Positions 8,437 through 15,132 of a DNA stretch of 17,653 bases are shown here, piece after piece. The notes beneath the pieces were generated by a model. It was not told where the DNA came from and ran no database searches. It saw nothing but the letters and a program-made list of their open reading frames with translations. The position numbers and the translations under genes were made by a program. The first letter of the stretch is position 1, and each line of letters opens with the position of its first letter. This stretch comes from an uncultured Collinsella sp. (GTDB lineage: Bacteria; Actinomycetota; Coriobacteriia; Coriobacteriales; Coriobacteriaceae), in contig CAAELJ010000095.1 of the NCBI GenBank assembly GCA_900756725.1, positions 1 to 17,653 on the forward strand, given 5' to 3'.

Positions 8437-8958
8437 TTACTTTACATACACCACGTTGTCGCGGCGAGGCTTGGCCTTGGGAAGTGTGTCCTCGGCGTAG
8501 CCCAGAATGCAGTTGCCCACACCGCGCAAGCTTCCGTCGGCGGGCAGACCCCACTTGGCCAGCAGCTCCAGGCCCTCGGGCGAGTCAAAGACCTCGTGCG
8601 CGCGGTGGATCCAACACGAATCGACGTCCAGCGCATAGGCAGCGTTGAGCAGGTTGCCCATGGCGAGCGAGCCGTCTTCCAGGTGCGTGGGCACGCTGCG
8701 GTCGACGAGCACCACCACAACGGTCTTGGCTCCGTAGAGGGGATCTCCCTCGCTACCCATAACCTGGGCGTTGAGCTGCGAGAGGCGCTCGACGGTTGCG
8801 GGGTCGGTGACGGCGACGAACGTGACCGGCTGGCGTCCCATGCCGCTCGGCGCATACTGACCGGCTTCGATAATGCGTGCGAGCTTCTCGGCCTCGACAG
8901 GGCGATCGCTGTATTTGCGGCAGCTGCGGCGATGGATGAGCGCCTCGATGGTCTCCAT
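8437..8958 (-). CDS. Nitroreductase family protein (FMN-dependent oxidoreductase)
   Basis: A 173-aa cytoplasmic flavoprotein of the nitroreductase superfamily, which binds FMN and reduces nitro compounds, quinones or other acceptors with NAD(P)H. Visible motifs are RRSCRKYSDRPV (10-21, FMN phosphate contact), APSGMGRQP (36-44), the central SLAMGNLLNAAYALDVDSCWI (97-117) and GVGNCILGYAED (146-157). The start at ATG 8958 is fixed by a strong AGGAGG five bases upstream; the open frame extends further but without support. The length is typical of the short subfamily. The physiological substrate cannot be inferred. It is monocistronic and converges on the membrane protein gene. Confidence 0.93.
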   Translation of the reverse strand: METIEALIHRRSCRKYSDRPVEAEKLARIIEAGQYAPSGMGRQPVTFVAVTDPATVERLSQLNAQVMGSEGDPLYGAKTVVVVLVDRSVPTHLEDGSLAMGNLLNAAYALDVDSCWIHRAHEVFDSPEGLELLAKWGLPADGSLRGVGNCILGYAEDTLPKAKPRRDNVVYVK

Positions 8959-9093
8959 GTGTCCTCCTGACGTTGGTTGCGATGCCTCGTTCTTACCCGC
9001 CGAACCAAAACCGTAATCGCGCCGTCGGCCCCAAAAAATGCAAGCTACCAAGTGGAAAAGTTGGTTTGCATAAAACTTCAGCCAGAATGTGAC

Positions 9094-9142
9094 AAACCGG
9101 TGGGATGATTAAACGTTTTATCCCGTCTACCCTGCGGTTTTT
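9094..9142 (+). other. Terminator-like stem in the intergenic region
   Basis: AAACCG (9094-9099) can pair with CGGTTT (9135-9140), followed by TT, and GGGAT/ATCCC forms an inner stem. An AAACGTTTT dyad lies in the loop. It is upstream of the small gene at 9249 and could be an attenuator or the 5' flank of its promoter. Confidence 0.3.
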
Positions 9143-9214
9143 ACCATTTGCCTAAATGATGCGCGCATAAGCCCTGATAAAGGTTTTACTAAAGGAGTAC
9201 CAACGTTTATCAAC

Positions 9215-9245
9215 GCGCCATGGTGGCGCCGGGCCAGGAGGTAAC
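9215..9245 (+). promoter_or_regulatory. Hairpin plus consensus ribosome binding site of the small gene
   Basis: GCGCCA (9215-9220) and TGGCGC (9224-9229) form a tight stem around TGG. The consensus Shine-Dalgarno AGGAGG ends about seven bases before the ATG at 9249. A second purine-rich AAAGGAG at about 9190 has no start codon behind it. Confidence 0.5.
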
Positions 9246-9248
9246 ATC

Positions 9249-9539
9249 ATGTTCCAGGCTGGAGATGTCGTCGAGACCGACTTCGAAGGATTTCTGAAGC
9301 TGTTGCGTTCCAAGACGCGCGCTTTCGTGTCGATCAACGATCACGAGTACTACATTACGCACACCGATGGCTATTGGCGTGTTCAGGATTGCGAGGCCCT
9401 CAACGATAAGGGCCATTTTACTGACTGCTCCGAGCTGGTCAATACGGTCTGCGAGGTCGTCGAGCTGCCTTGGATCTGCGGCAAGAGCCTGCACGACAGC
9501 TTCTCGGGCGCCACGGTCTACGAGGCCGTCGCTGCTTAA
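9249..9539 (+). CDS. Small protein of unknown function (96 aa)
   Basis: Not recognised. A 96-aa soluble, acidic protein with no signal peptide or membrane helix. It begins MFQAGDVVETDFEGFLKLL and contains a beta-rich centre (AFVSINDHEYYITHTDGYWRV at about 25-45, shown here as overlapping pieces AFVSINDHEYY and ITHTDGYWRV). It has four Cys in the second half (residues about 48, 60, 68, 77). The consensus AGGAGG, host-like codon use and a good terminator after it (9571-9600) argue that it is a real, well expressed, stand-alone gene. Confidence 0.8.
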   Translation: MFQAGDVVETDFEGFLKLLRSKTRAFVSINDHEYYITHTDGYWRVQDCEALNDKGHFTDCSELVNTVCEVVELPWICGKSLHDSFSGATVYEAVAA

Positions 9540-9570
9540 CAGCCAACAATCGATATTCTCTCGCAACCGT

Positions 9571-9600
9571 CGGCGCCGCCCCGCGCCGGCAGTCTTTTTT
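9571..9600 (+). terminator. Intrinsic terminator of the small gene
   Basis: CGGCGC (9571-9576) and GCGCCG (9583-9588) form a GC-only stem around CGCCCC, followed after five bases by a run of Ts (9594-9600). It lies 31 bases after the stop codon. Confidence 0.85.
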
Positions 9601-9649
9601 GTCGATATGTTATATAGGTCGCACGTCTTGGTTGATTTCCGATCTCAGC

Positions 9650-9816
9650 CGAACACATTGAGCGAATAGGCCGTTCCCGCAGCTAGCCGAACGCCCCCGA
9701 GGTCCCATTCGGGCCCCCGGGTCGGCATTTTCCCAGTTGAAGGAACGGTGGAGATGTGTTTCGATGGGTCCGGTGGCCATGCTCCGCCCGCCGCCCGGCA
9801 CCTCCTCCCAGACCCA
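9650..9816. other. Block of nested inverted repeats (structured RNA or element end)
   Basis: Four helices nest inside one another: CGAACACAT (9650-9658) with ATGTGTTTCG (9754-9763, one bulged T); CCGTTCC (9671-9677) with GGAACGG (9742-9748); GCCGA (9686-9690) with TCGGC (9722-9726); CCCGA (9696-9700) with TCGGG (9709-9713). A separate TGGGTC/GACCCA helix follows at 9765-9770/9811-9816. The octamer AGCCGAAC also occurs three times (9647, 9685, 9816). The block lies between the small gene's terminator and the 3' end of the IS30 transposase gene. It matches no RNA family I can recognise on either strand. Confidence 0.4.
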
Positions 9817-9854
9817 GCCGAACGGTCGGTCAGTCTATTCCGTTTTCCCTTAGG

Positions 9855-11147
9855 TTAGGATAGCGGGGCATCGCCCCTTTCCTCGCGCGCCCGCGCGATG
9901 AGCCCCGGCGTCAGGTCGAGCTCGTCGATGGGCACGTCCTCGATGCCGTACGCCTCCAGCAGCGCCGCCGCGTCGTCGCCGAGCATCGCCCGGAAGGCAC
10001 GGGCGGGCGTCGCGAAGCCGAGCGCGCCGCGGGGTTCGGAGTTCACGTGCGACATCGCCAGCGACAGGTCCGCCGGGACCAGCCGGTCGAACCTGAGGCC
10101 GCGGCCCTTGGGGAGCAGCTTTCTGATCTCGACGTGGTTGCGCTCGCAGGCGCCCTTCTGGTCGCTGCGCCTGGGGTCGCAGTAGAACAGCCTCGTCTCG
10201 CCGGGCTCCTCGCCGATGAGCGCGGCGATCGCGCCCTCGTCGGAGAACTCGGCGCCGTTGTCGGTGAGCACGGCGCGGAAGACCCTCCCCGTGCCGCCGG
10301 CGCCCAGCACCGAGCGCACGCCCCCGAGCGCCGCCGCCACGCTCTCGGCGTCCTTCGCCGCGAGCGGCAGCGCGAGCTGCAGCCTGCTGGGGCGGTGCAG
10401 CAGCGTGAGCAGGCAGGCGCTGTCCTCCCGCGCGCCCTCGACGGTGTCCATCTCCCAGGCGGCGGCGCACGCGTCCTCGCCCAGGCCGAGGAACGCGGCG
10501 TACGACCTGCGGGGCGAGTGCCGCGTGGCCGAGGCCGCCGGCGCGCGCCTCCTCGGCCTGTAGCCGACCTTCCGCCTGAGCTCCATGTTGGTCATGCCGT
10601 CGTAGCCCGCCGCGACCCAGCGGTAGATCGTCGAGGGCGACAGGTCCACGGGGCCGCCGTTGCGGGCCGACAGCTGCTCGGGCGAGAGCCCCCGGCCCAG
10701 GCCGTCGCGGATGAGGGCGAGCGCCTCGGCCGCGGCGGGCTCGTCGGCGTCTATCCCGCGCCTGGACGAGACGAGGACCGAGTCCGCGCACAGCTGCGCG
10801 GCGCGGGCGTCGTAGAAGACGTGCGGGCGTCGCTTGCAGCCGATCGCGCGGTACCGCCCGCACCCGTTGCAGCAGCGCGGCCACGCGGCCAGGCGCGGGC
10901 ATGCCGCAGACAGGTCGGCGGAGGCGTCCACGCGCTCGCCGCGCCTCTCCCTCGGCGCCGTCACGAACCTGTGCGACGCCACCTCGGAGCTCACCGTCGA
11001 GGGCGACCTGCCCAGCTCCCTCGCCATCTGCCTGCACGAGGCCCCTCGCTCCAGCATCCTCTGGACCGTGTTCCGCTCGTGCCTGGTGAGCCTGCCGTAG
11101 GCCCTCGGGGCCGCCTTCCCGACGCCCTTCTTCCTCTTTCCGGACAT
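9855..11147 (-). CDS. IS30-family transposase (DDE)
   Basis: A 430-aa cut-and-copy DDE transposase. An N-terminal HTH lies at about 18-56 (LTRHERNTVQRMLERGASCR, then MARELGRSPSTVSSEV). A cysteine cluster at 92-104 (CCNGCGRYRAIGC) matches the zinc-type insertion seen in some IS30 proteins, followed by ADSVLVSSRRGID. A second HTH is at about 155-180 (LSPEQLSARNG, LSPSTIYRWV). The catalytic triad is D234 in EMDTVEG, D296 in LTDNGAEF and E335 in GACERNH, with the IS30-type LLPKG after it. The start at ATG 11147 has CGGAGG upstream; the frame is open further. The reading frame is intact. GC content is clearly higher than in the host genes, indicating recent acquisition. Confidence 0.95.
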   Translation of the reverse strand: MSGKRKKGVGKAAPRAYGRLTRHERNTVQRMLERGASCRQMARELGRSPSTVSSEVASHRFVTAPRERRGERVDASADLSAACPRLAAWPRCCNGCGRYRAIGCKRRPHVFYDARAAQLCADSVLVSSRRGIDADEPAAAEALALIRDGLGRGLSPEQLSARNGGPVDLSPSTIYRWVAAGYDGMTNMELRRKVGYRPRRRAPAASATRHSPRRSYAAFLGLGEDACAAAWEMDTVEGAREDSACLLTLLHRPSRLQLALPLAAKDAESVAAALGGVRSVLGAGGTGRVFRAVLTDNGAEFSDEGAIAALIGEEPGETRLFYCDPRRSDQKGACERNHVEIRKLLPKGRGLRFDRLVPADLSLAMSHVNSEPRGALGFATPARAFRAMLGDDAAALLEAYGIEDVPIDELDLTPGLIARAREERGDAPLS

Positions 11148-11198
11148 GCCGTCCTCCGATCTCCCGGGGCCGGCCGGTCCGGCCCTCAGGGTATCGGA

Positions 11199-11238
11199 TT
11201 CCCACATTCATCCGTACATGTACGGATGAATGTGGGAA
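11199..11238. repeat. Perfect 40-bp palindrome at the IS30 right end
   Basis: The half TTCCCACATTCATCCGTACA (11199-11218) is followed by its exact reverse complement with no loop. CGGATGAA is repeated again directly at 11244-11251, 21 bp from the copy at 11223-11230. The arrangement can be read as two 19-bp ends abutting across a central AT dinucleotide. An ATG that is in frame with the transposase (11207) lies within the palindrome. Confidence 0.9.
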
Positions 11239-11322
11239 GTGTTCGGATGAAGTTGTCAATCAAGGCTGGTCTTGCAGCTTTATGGTGCGATACGGCTTGT
11301 GGGGCGGTCGGGGGTCGGTCCG

Positions 11323-11331
11323 TGGTAGACT
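11323..11331 (+). promoter_or_regulatory. Predicted extended -10 promoter of xpt
   Basis: TG-G-TAGACT (11323-11331) fits an extended -10 element; no good -35 is visible. The start codon follows about 55 bases later. It lies downstream of the IS30 element, so the insertion probably left the core promoter intact. Confidence 0.4.
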
Positions 11332-11386
11332 ATCGAACAACGTTTATTAATCGCGCGGTATCGTTGCCGCGAGAAGGGGTTGCGCC

Positions 11387-11965
11387 ATGCAGGAGCTTGA
11401 GGATCGTATTCGCCATGACGGCATCGTAAAGGCCGGTAACGTCCTTAAGGTTGATGCCTTCCTCAACCACCAATGCGACGTTGAGCTGTTCGACCACATG
11501 GGCGCCGAGTGGGCCCGTCTGTTCGAGGGTGTCGAGATCAACAAGATCCTGACGATCGAGGCTTCGGGCATTGGCATGGCTTGCATTGCAGCCCAGCATT
11601 TTGGCGGCGTGCCGGTGGTCTTTGCCAAGAAGGCCCAGTCCATCAACCTTGACGGCGAGCAGTATGCCACGACCATCTACTCCTTTACCAAGCAGAAGGA
11701 GTACCCGGTCATCGTCGGCAAGCGCTTCCTGTCCGAGGGCGACAAGGTCCTGATCATCGACGACTTTTTGGCCAACGGCTGCGCGCTCGAGGGCCTTATC
11801 AAGATCTGCGAGGCTGCGGGTGCCGAGGTGTCCGGTATTGGCATTGCGGTGGAGAAGGGCTTCCAGGGCGGTGGCGATAAGCTCCGCGAGCGCGGCTTCC
11901 GCGTTGAGAGCCTAGCCCGCATCGCCGATATGGACTGCGATACCGGCGAGATCACCTTCGCCTAA
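11387..11965 (+). CDS. xpt: Xanthine phosphoribosyltransferase
   Basis: A 192-aa cytoplasmic type I phosphoribosyltransferase that converts xanthine and PRPP to XMP in purine salvage; the length matches Bacillus Xpt (194). Diagnostic segments are MQELEDRIRHDGIV and VLKVDAFLNHQCD at the N-terminus, IEASGI (57-62), FAKKAQSINLDG (79-90, the base-binding region), and the PRPP loop VLIIDDFLANG (121-131). GIGIAVEKGFQGGG (150-163) is also typical. AAGGGG lies eight bases before ATG 11387. It is followed by a strong terminator and so is monocistronic. No purine riboswitch is seen in the 148-base leader region. Confidence 0.96.
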   Translation: MQELEDRIRHDGIVKAGNVLKVDAFLNHQCDVELFDHMGAEWARLFEGVEINKILTIEASGIGMACIAAQHFGGVPVVFAKKAQSINLDGEQYATTIYSFTKQKEYPVIVGKRFLSEGDKVLIIDDFLANGCALEGLIKICEAAGAEVSGIGIAVEKGFQGGGDKLRERGFRVESLARIADMDCDTGEITFA

Positions 11966-11992
11966 GCGCGCAACACAAGCGATTGGTATGCG

Positions 11993-12028
11993 ATGTGACA
12001 AAGGGACTTTCCCTTTGTCACATTTTTT
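11993..12028 (+). terminator. Terminator of xpt, GGGAC-type hairpin
   Basis: TGTGACAAAGGGA (11994-12006) and TCCCTTTGTCACA (12010-12022) pair exactly around a CTT loop, and six Ts follow (12023-12028). The GTGACAAAGGGAC sequence resembles the arms of the repeat at 12436-12506, so this may be a dispersed repeat used as a terminator. Confidence 0.9.
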
Positions 12029-12046
12029 ATGAGGGGAGGTGTTGAT

Positions 12047-12427
12047 ATGGATGAGAACAAGATGGGATGGCGCGAGTATGCGCGCTATGCCGAGATGTCG
12101 GTCGAGGAGTTGGCGCGCGATTGCGAGGTGCAGGTGTTTCGCGCGACAGGTCCGGGCGGACAGGGCGTGAACACGACGGACTCGGCGGTACGCATGAAAC
12201 ATATCCCTTCGGGGATTACCGTGACAGCGCGCGAGAGCCGCAGTCAGTTCCAAAACCGTAGCAGCTGCCTGCGTAAGCTGCGCGCTGAGCTTGAGCGTCG
12301 CGGGCGTCCACCGCGCCGACGCGTAAAGACCAAGGTGCCTCAGCGCTCACGCCAGCGCAGGCTCAATGACAAGCACTTCAACGCCATTAAAAAGGCCAAC
12401 CGTCGCAAACCGGGCAGCGACGAATAG
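12047..12427 (+). CDS. GGQ-domain peptide chain release factor-like protein
   Basis: A 126-aa stand-alone class I release-factor catalytic domain. GPGGQGVNTTDSAVRMKH (35-52) contains the GGQ that triggers peptidyl-tRNA hydrolysis, followed by IPSGITVTARESRSQFQNR (53-71), closer to domain 3 of RF1/RF2 than to E. coli ArfB. There is no codon-recognition domain. The C-terminus (about 85-122) is strongly basic (RRGRPPRRRVKTK, RSRQRRLNDKH), like the mRNA-channel tail of ArfB. The likely role is release of peptides from stalled ribosomes. ATG 12047 is chosen for its GGGGAGG eight bases upstream; an in-frame ATG at 12029 is less likely. It converges on the lipid kinase gene. Confidence 0.88.
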   Translation: MDENKMGWREYARYAEMSVEELARDCEVQVFRATGPGGQGVNTTDSAVRMKHIPSGITVTARESRSQFQNRSSCLRKLRAELERRGRPPRRRVKTKVPQRSRQRRLNDKHFNAIKKANRRKPGSDE

Positions 12428-12435
12428 CCTCCTCA

Positions 12436-12506
12436 TAAGTTGCGGTGAAATAGGGACTGTTTTGTGGCTTTTGCTGCATAAACAGTCCCTATTTCACCGC
12501 AACTTA
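12436..12506. repeat. Perfect 27-bp inverted repeat between convergent genes
   Basis: Arms 12436-12462 and 12480-12506 are exact reverse complements over 27 bp, with a 17-nt loop (12463-12479). The arms include GCGGTGAAATAGGGACTG. It begins 9 bases after the release-factor-like gene and ends 8 bases before the stop of the lipid kinase gene, so it probably terminates both. It shares the GTGA(A/C)A..GGGAC core with the xpt terminator. Confidence 0.9.
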
Positions 12507-12513
12507 GGTTGGG

Positions 12514-13476
12514 TTAGCGGGCCGGGTGCCAGACCTCGAGGACGGCGGGAAGGACGTCGACCTCGATGCGCGAGGCGACGATGGGCTCGCCGTCGGCCTG
12601 GATGGGGTAGTCGGGCTCCTCAAAGGTGAGCTCAACATGGCGGCAGCGGCGCATGCGAACCGGCGGCAACTTGGTATGGTGGCCGTCCTTGGCCGAAAGG
12701 AACATGGGCAAGGCGACCGCGCGAGGGACAGGGCCGCATGCGTAGCAGACGTCGAGCATGCCGTCGCAGGGGTCGGCATCGGGGCAGATGCGATAGCCCG
12801 AGCCATACGTGGGGCCCAGCTGAATCGCCATGATGATCGCCCTCACGCGCTCGGCTGGTGCGCCATCAAAACTGATGGTCATGGGATAGTTGCGATAGCG
12901 CAGGCCAAACTGCTCAAGTCCCGAAAGGGTGTAGAGCGGAGCACCCGTCAAGCCGGTCTTTTTGCGCAGCTCGGTGGTGCCCAGACCGATGGCGGCATCA
13001 ATACCGACGGAGAGCGTCTGGTCGTAATACTCGACGATCGCCTCGCCGCTGCCTCTTGCGGGGTTCCATGAGCGAATCCGCCCGATGTCCTGACGCTGCA
13101 GCTCACAGGCGAGCAACGCGCCGAAATCCTTGCCGGAGAAATCTTCGATGCCGAGCGTCTGGGCAAAATCGTTGCCGGAGCCCACGGGCAGGACGGCAAG
13201 AGCGGGGCGGGCGTCCTCCTTTTGCGTCATAAGCCCATTGACGACCTCGTGAATAACGCCGTCGCCGCCAAGGGCGATAATGGTGCGATAACCCTGGGCC
13301 CGCGCGGCAAGCTCCTTGGCGTGCCCCGTGCGCTTGGTCAGCACCAAATCAAACTGGGATGCGCGCGCGGTCATATCCAAAAAGCGTTGCAGGCGCTCGG
13401 CAACCTTGCGCGCCGCACCCGACTGGGCGGCTGGGTTGGCGATGATGAGCGTGCGACCAAAATCAGTTGCGTGCAT
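12514..13476 (-). CDS. Diacylglycerol kinase-family lipid kinase (YegS/DgkB type)
   Basis: A 320-aa cytoplasmic or membrane-associated kinase of the DAGK catalytic family, which phosphorylates diacylglycerol or a related lipid. The start at ATG 13476 follows GGGAG by seven bases; the frame is open for 24 more codons. Signatures are IIANP (11-15), the nucleotide-binding ALGGDGVIHEVVNGL (68-82) and AVLPVGSGNDFAQTLGI (94-110). Further on, SVGIDAAIG, GSGYRICPDADPCDGMLDV and the C-terminal IQADGEP are conserved in the DgkB/YegS C-terminal beta domain. The product probably feeds phosphatidate recycling. The lipid substrate is not determined by these motifs. Genes on both sides are oriented so that it is likely transcribed alone or after clc. 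Confidence 0.94.
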   Translation of the reverse strand: MHATDFGRTLIIANPAAQSGAARKVAERLQRFLDMTARASQFDLVLTKRTGHAKELAARAQGYRTIIALGGDGVIHEVVNGLMTQKEDARPALAVLPVGSGNDFAQTLGIEDFSGKDFGALLACELQRQDIGRIRSWNPARGSGEAIVEYYDQTLSVGIDAAIGLGTTELRKKTGLTGAPLYTLSGLEQFGLRYRNYPMTISFDGAPAERVRAIIMAIQLGPTYGSGYRICPDADPCDGMLDVCYACGPVPRAVALPMFLSAKDGHHTKLPPVRMRRCRHVELTFEEPDYPIQADGEPIVASRIEVDVLPAVLEVWHPAR

Positions 13477-13563
13477 GGGGCGACTCCCGGCGTATGACGT
13501 GACGGTGCGGTCGCGCTCGGGTCGAATTGCTCCCGATTGTGGCTGCACGGCGAATAATAACGT

Positions 13564-14985
13564 CTACTCTATCAGGTCGTTGTGGCGCTCGATAGCCTCT
13601 GCCACCGTGCCGCCCTCGTCCACAATAAGCGAACGGCGTTTGGGCGAGACAATGCGCTGTGCGGGATATACGCCGCGGTGGCCGCCGGCGAGATAGCTGA
13701 TAAACGCCACGATCACGAAGAACCCGGCGGCCGTGCCGTGGAACAGGTCGATGGCCATCATGCAGGTGGTGATGGGCACGTTGAGGCCGGCGCAGAAGAC
13801 GCCGAGCATGCCGAGAGCCGCCAGAAAACTGGGGTCGAGCCCGGTGAGGCAACCGATCCATCCGCCGAGCGCTGCACCGATGCCAAACAGAGGCGTGACC
13901 TCGCCGCCTTGGAAGCCGGCGCCCAGGGTGAGCGCTGTGACGACCAACTTGATGGCTGCGTCCGCCAGGGTGGTGTTGCCGGCAAATCCGGCGCCGGAAA
14001 GCCACATGGAAAGGCCGGCGTAGTCCCAGGCGTCGAGGAGGGCATAGGTGGCCAAAACCACGAGTGCGCCTGTAAGTGCGCGAACGAGGTAATTGGTGAT
14101 AAAGCGACCGTACAGGCTCTTGACGGTTCGAACCGACCAGGCAAAGAGGCGTGCCGTCAGACCGAAGATAATGGCGCTGGTAACAACGATGACGACCGTT
14201 TTGGGCGTCATGGCGGGAACGCTGGCGATAACATTCGCCTCGTACTCGGTTCCCAAGGCAAGCGACGTAAAGTAGCCGGTAAACGAGGCGACCAGGCAGT
14301 AGACGCCCGCGGTGTAGTCGATCTTGCCGATAAAGCACATTTCCATGCCAAAGAACGCGCCGGCGAGGGGCGAGCCGAATACGGCGCCAAAAGCGGATGA
14401 GATGCCGGCGAGCATGAGGTCGTGGTGGTCATGCTTTTTGAGGTGGGCGAGGCTCGAGATATTGCTGGCGATGGTGCCGCCAATCTGCACCGCGGCTCCC
14501 TCGCGACCGGCCGATCCGCCCGCGAGGTGTGTGAGCGTGGAGCAGACGAAGGTGAGGACGGCCATGCGCATATGGATGAGGCGTGTGCCCAGAGCGGAGT
14601 CGATGACCAGGTTGTTACCTCGTTTGGCGGCGAGACCGTGGTTTTTGTACACCCATGCGGTTGCAACGCCCACGACGGGGAGCAGGGCGTACACCCACGC
14701 ATGGTGTTCGCGATAATCGGTCGCGATATTCAGCGAGGCCAAAAACGCCCAAGCGGCAACGCCCATGGCGAGCGAGACGATGGCGACGAGTACGAGCAAC
14801 TTAGCGCTCGCGAGTAGGTTGCGGGCGTTGCGGCGCGTGTCGGCTGCCAAGAGCTGCTCGGAACGGGTGAGCTGATGCCTGCCAGCCATGATGACGTCGT
14901 TCAGGGAGAAAAAACCGCCATCGTCGAGCGGCTGAGAATGATCCTGCGCCTCGTTTGCGCTTTCGGGTTTGTCGTTATGAGCCAT
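13564..14985 (-). CDS. CLC-family anion transporter, resembles fluoride/proton antiporter branch
   Basis: A 473-aa integral membrane protein with the CLC fold. The start at ATG 14985 has AGAGG seven bases upstream. Key motifs are GGSAGREGAAVQIGG (156-170) with the gating Glu at 162, GAGFQGGEVTPLFGIGAALG (355-374), LNVPITTCMMAIDLF (401-415) and GGHRGVYPAQR (434-444). The canonical GREGP and GxFxP patterns of chloride CLCs are replaced by GREGA and GGEVTP, and the GHxGxYxxQR segment is like CLC-F proteins, which export fluoride against protons. That assignment is by motif memory. No fluoride riboswitch is visible upstream. There is no C-terminal CBS domain. It lies 87 bases upstream of the lipid kinase start on the same strand. 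Confidence 0.9.
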   Translation of the reverse strand: MAHNDKPESANEAQDHSQPLDDGGFFSLNDVIMAGRHQLTRSEQLLAADTRRNARNLLASAKLLVLVAIVSLAMGVAAWAFLASLNIATDYREHHAWVYALLPVVGVATAWVYKNHGLAAKRGNNLVIDSALGTRLIHMRMAVLTFVCSTLTHLAGGSAGREGAAVQIGGTIASNISSLAHLKKHDHHDLMLAGISSAFGAVFGSPLAGAFFGMEMCFIGKIDYTAGVYCLVASFTGYFTSLALGTEYEANVIASVPAMTPKTVVIVVTSAIIFGLTARLFAWSVRTVKSLYGRFITNYLVRALTGALVVLATYALLDAWDYAGLSMWLSGAGFAGNTTLADAAIKLVVTALTLGAGFQGGEVTPLFGIGAALGGWIGCLTGLDPSFLAALGMLGVFCAGLNVPITTCMMAIDLFHGTAAGFFVIVAFISYLAGGHRGVYPAQRIVSPKRRSLIVDEGGTVAEAIERHNDLIE

Positions 14986-15014
14986 ACGTTCCTCTTTTAG
15001 GTTGCAACGCAAGC

Positions 15015-15041
15015 ATTATAGAACGCGGCAAACGCGACGAA
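15015..15041 (-). promoter_or_regulatory. Predicted promoter of the CLC gene
   Basis: On the minus strand a perfect TATAAT box (15020-15015) lies about 30 bases before the start codon. A weak TTCGTC (15041-15036) is 15 bases upstream of it, so the -35 is poor. Confidence 0.5.
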
Positions 15042-15132
15042 CCGGTGGGTTGGTTTCCATTCTGTTTCGCGGCTTGCGGCCGACAGGTGTATTTGCGGGT
15101 ACAGGCCAAGTCGCGGTCGCGCGTCGGGGGAT

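Larger units (their letters stand above)
9855..11238 (-). mobile_element. IS30-family insertion sequence, ends not defined
   Basis: Contains one intact transposase gene. The right limit is taken at the 40-bp palindrome (11199-11238) just upstream of the gene. I could not find a matching terminal repeat on the left, where the element may extend into 9600-9854. No target-site duplication was identified. The element sits between the terminator of the small gene and the promoter of xpt, so it disrupts no gene that can be recognised. Confidence 0.5.

Noticed and set aside
9647..9763. Integron attC site
   Set aside because: The nested arms resemble attC in size, but the RYYYAAC and GTTRRRY core sites are not in the required positions, and no integrase gene is present.
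9600..9854. Left terminal inverted repeat of the IS30 element
   Set aside because: No segment here matches the 19-bp palindrome half read inward from the right end, so the left boundary was left undefined.
9850..11259. Long open frame of 469 codons on the minus strand, alternative frame of the IS30 transposase gene
   Set aside because: It is a GC-driven shadow: Arg/Gly/Ala-rich with no motifs, while the other frame has all the DDE residues and the HTH.
11239..11386. Purine riboswitch in front of xpt
   Set aside because: The conserved junction sequence and loop-loop pairing arms of the purine aptamer are not present.
10047..11429. Long plus-strand open frame of 460 codons opposite the transposase
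   Set aside because: Antisense shadow caused by extreme GC; low-complexity Arg/Ala/Gly content and no family match.
13582..14400. 272-codon plus-strand frame opposite the CLC gene
   Set aside because: Antisense shadow; no ribosome site and composition typical of reverse-frame translation.
14986..15060. Fluoride (crcB) riboswitch upstream of the CLC gene
   Set aside because: No GGCGATGG-type core or matching pseudoknot seen, and the predicted transcription start leaves only about 20 bases of leader.
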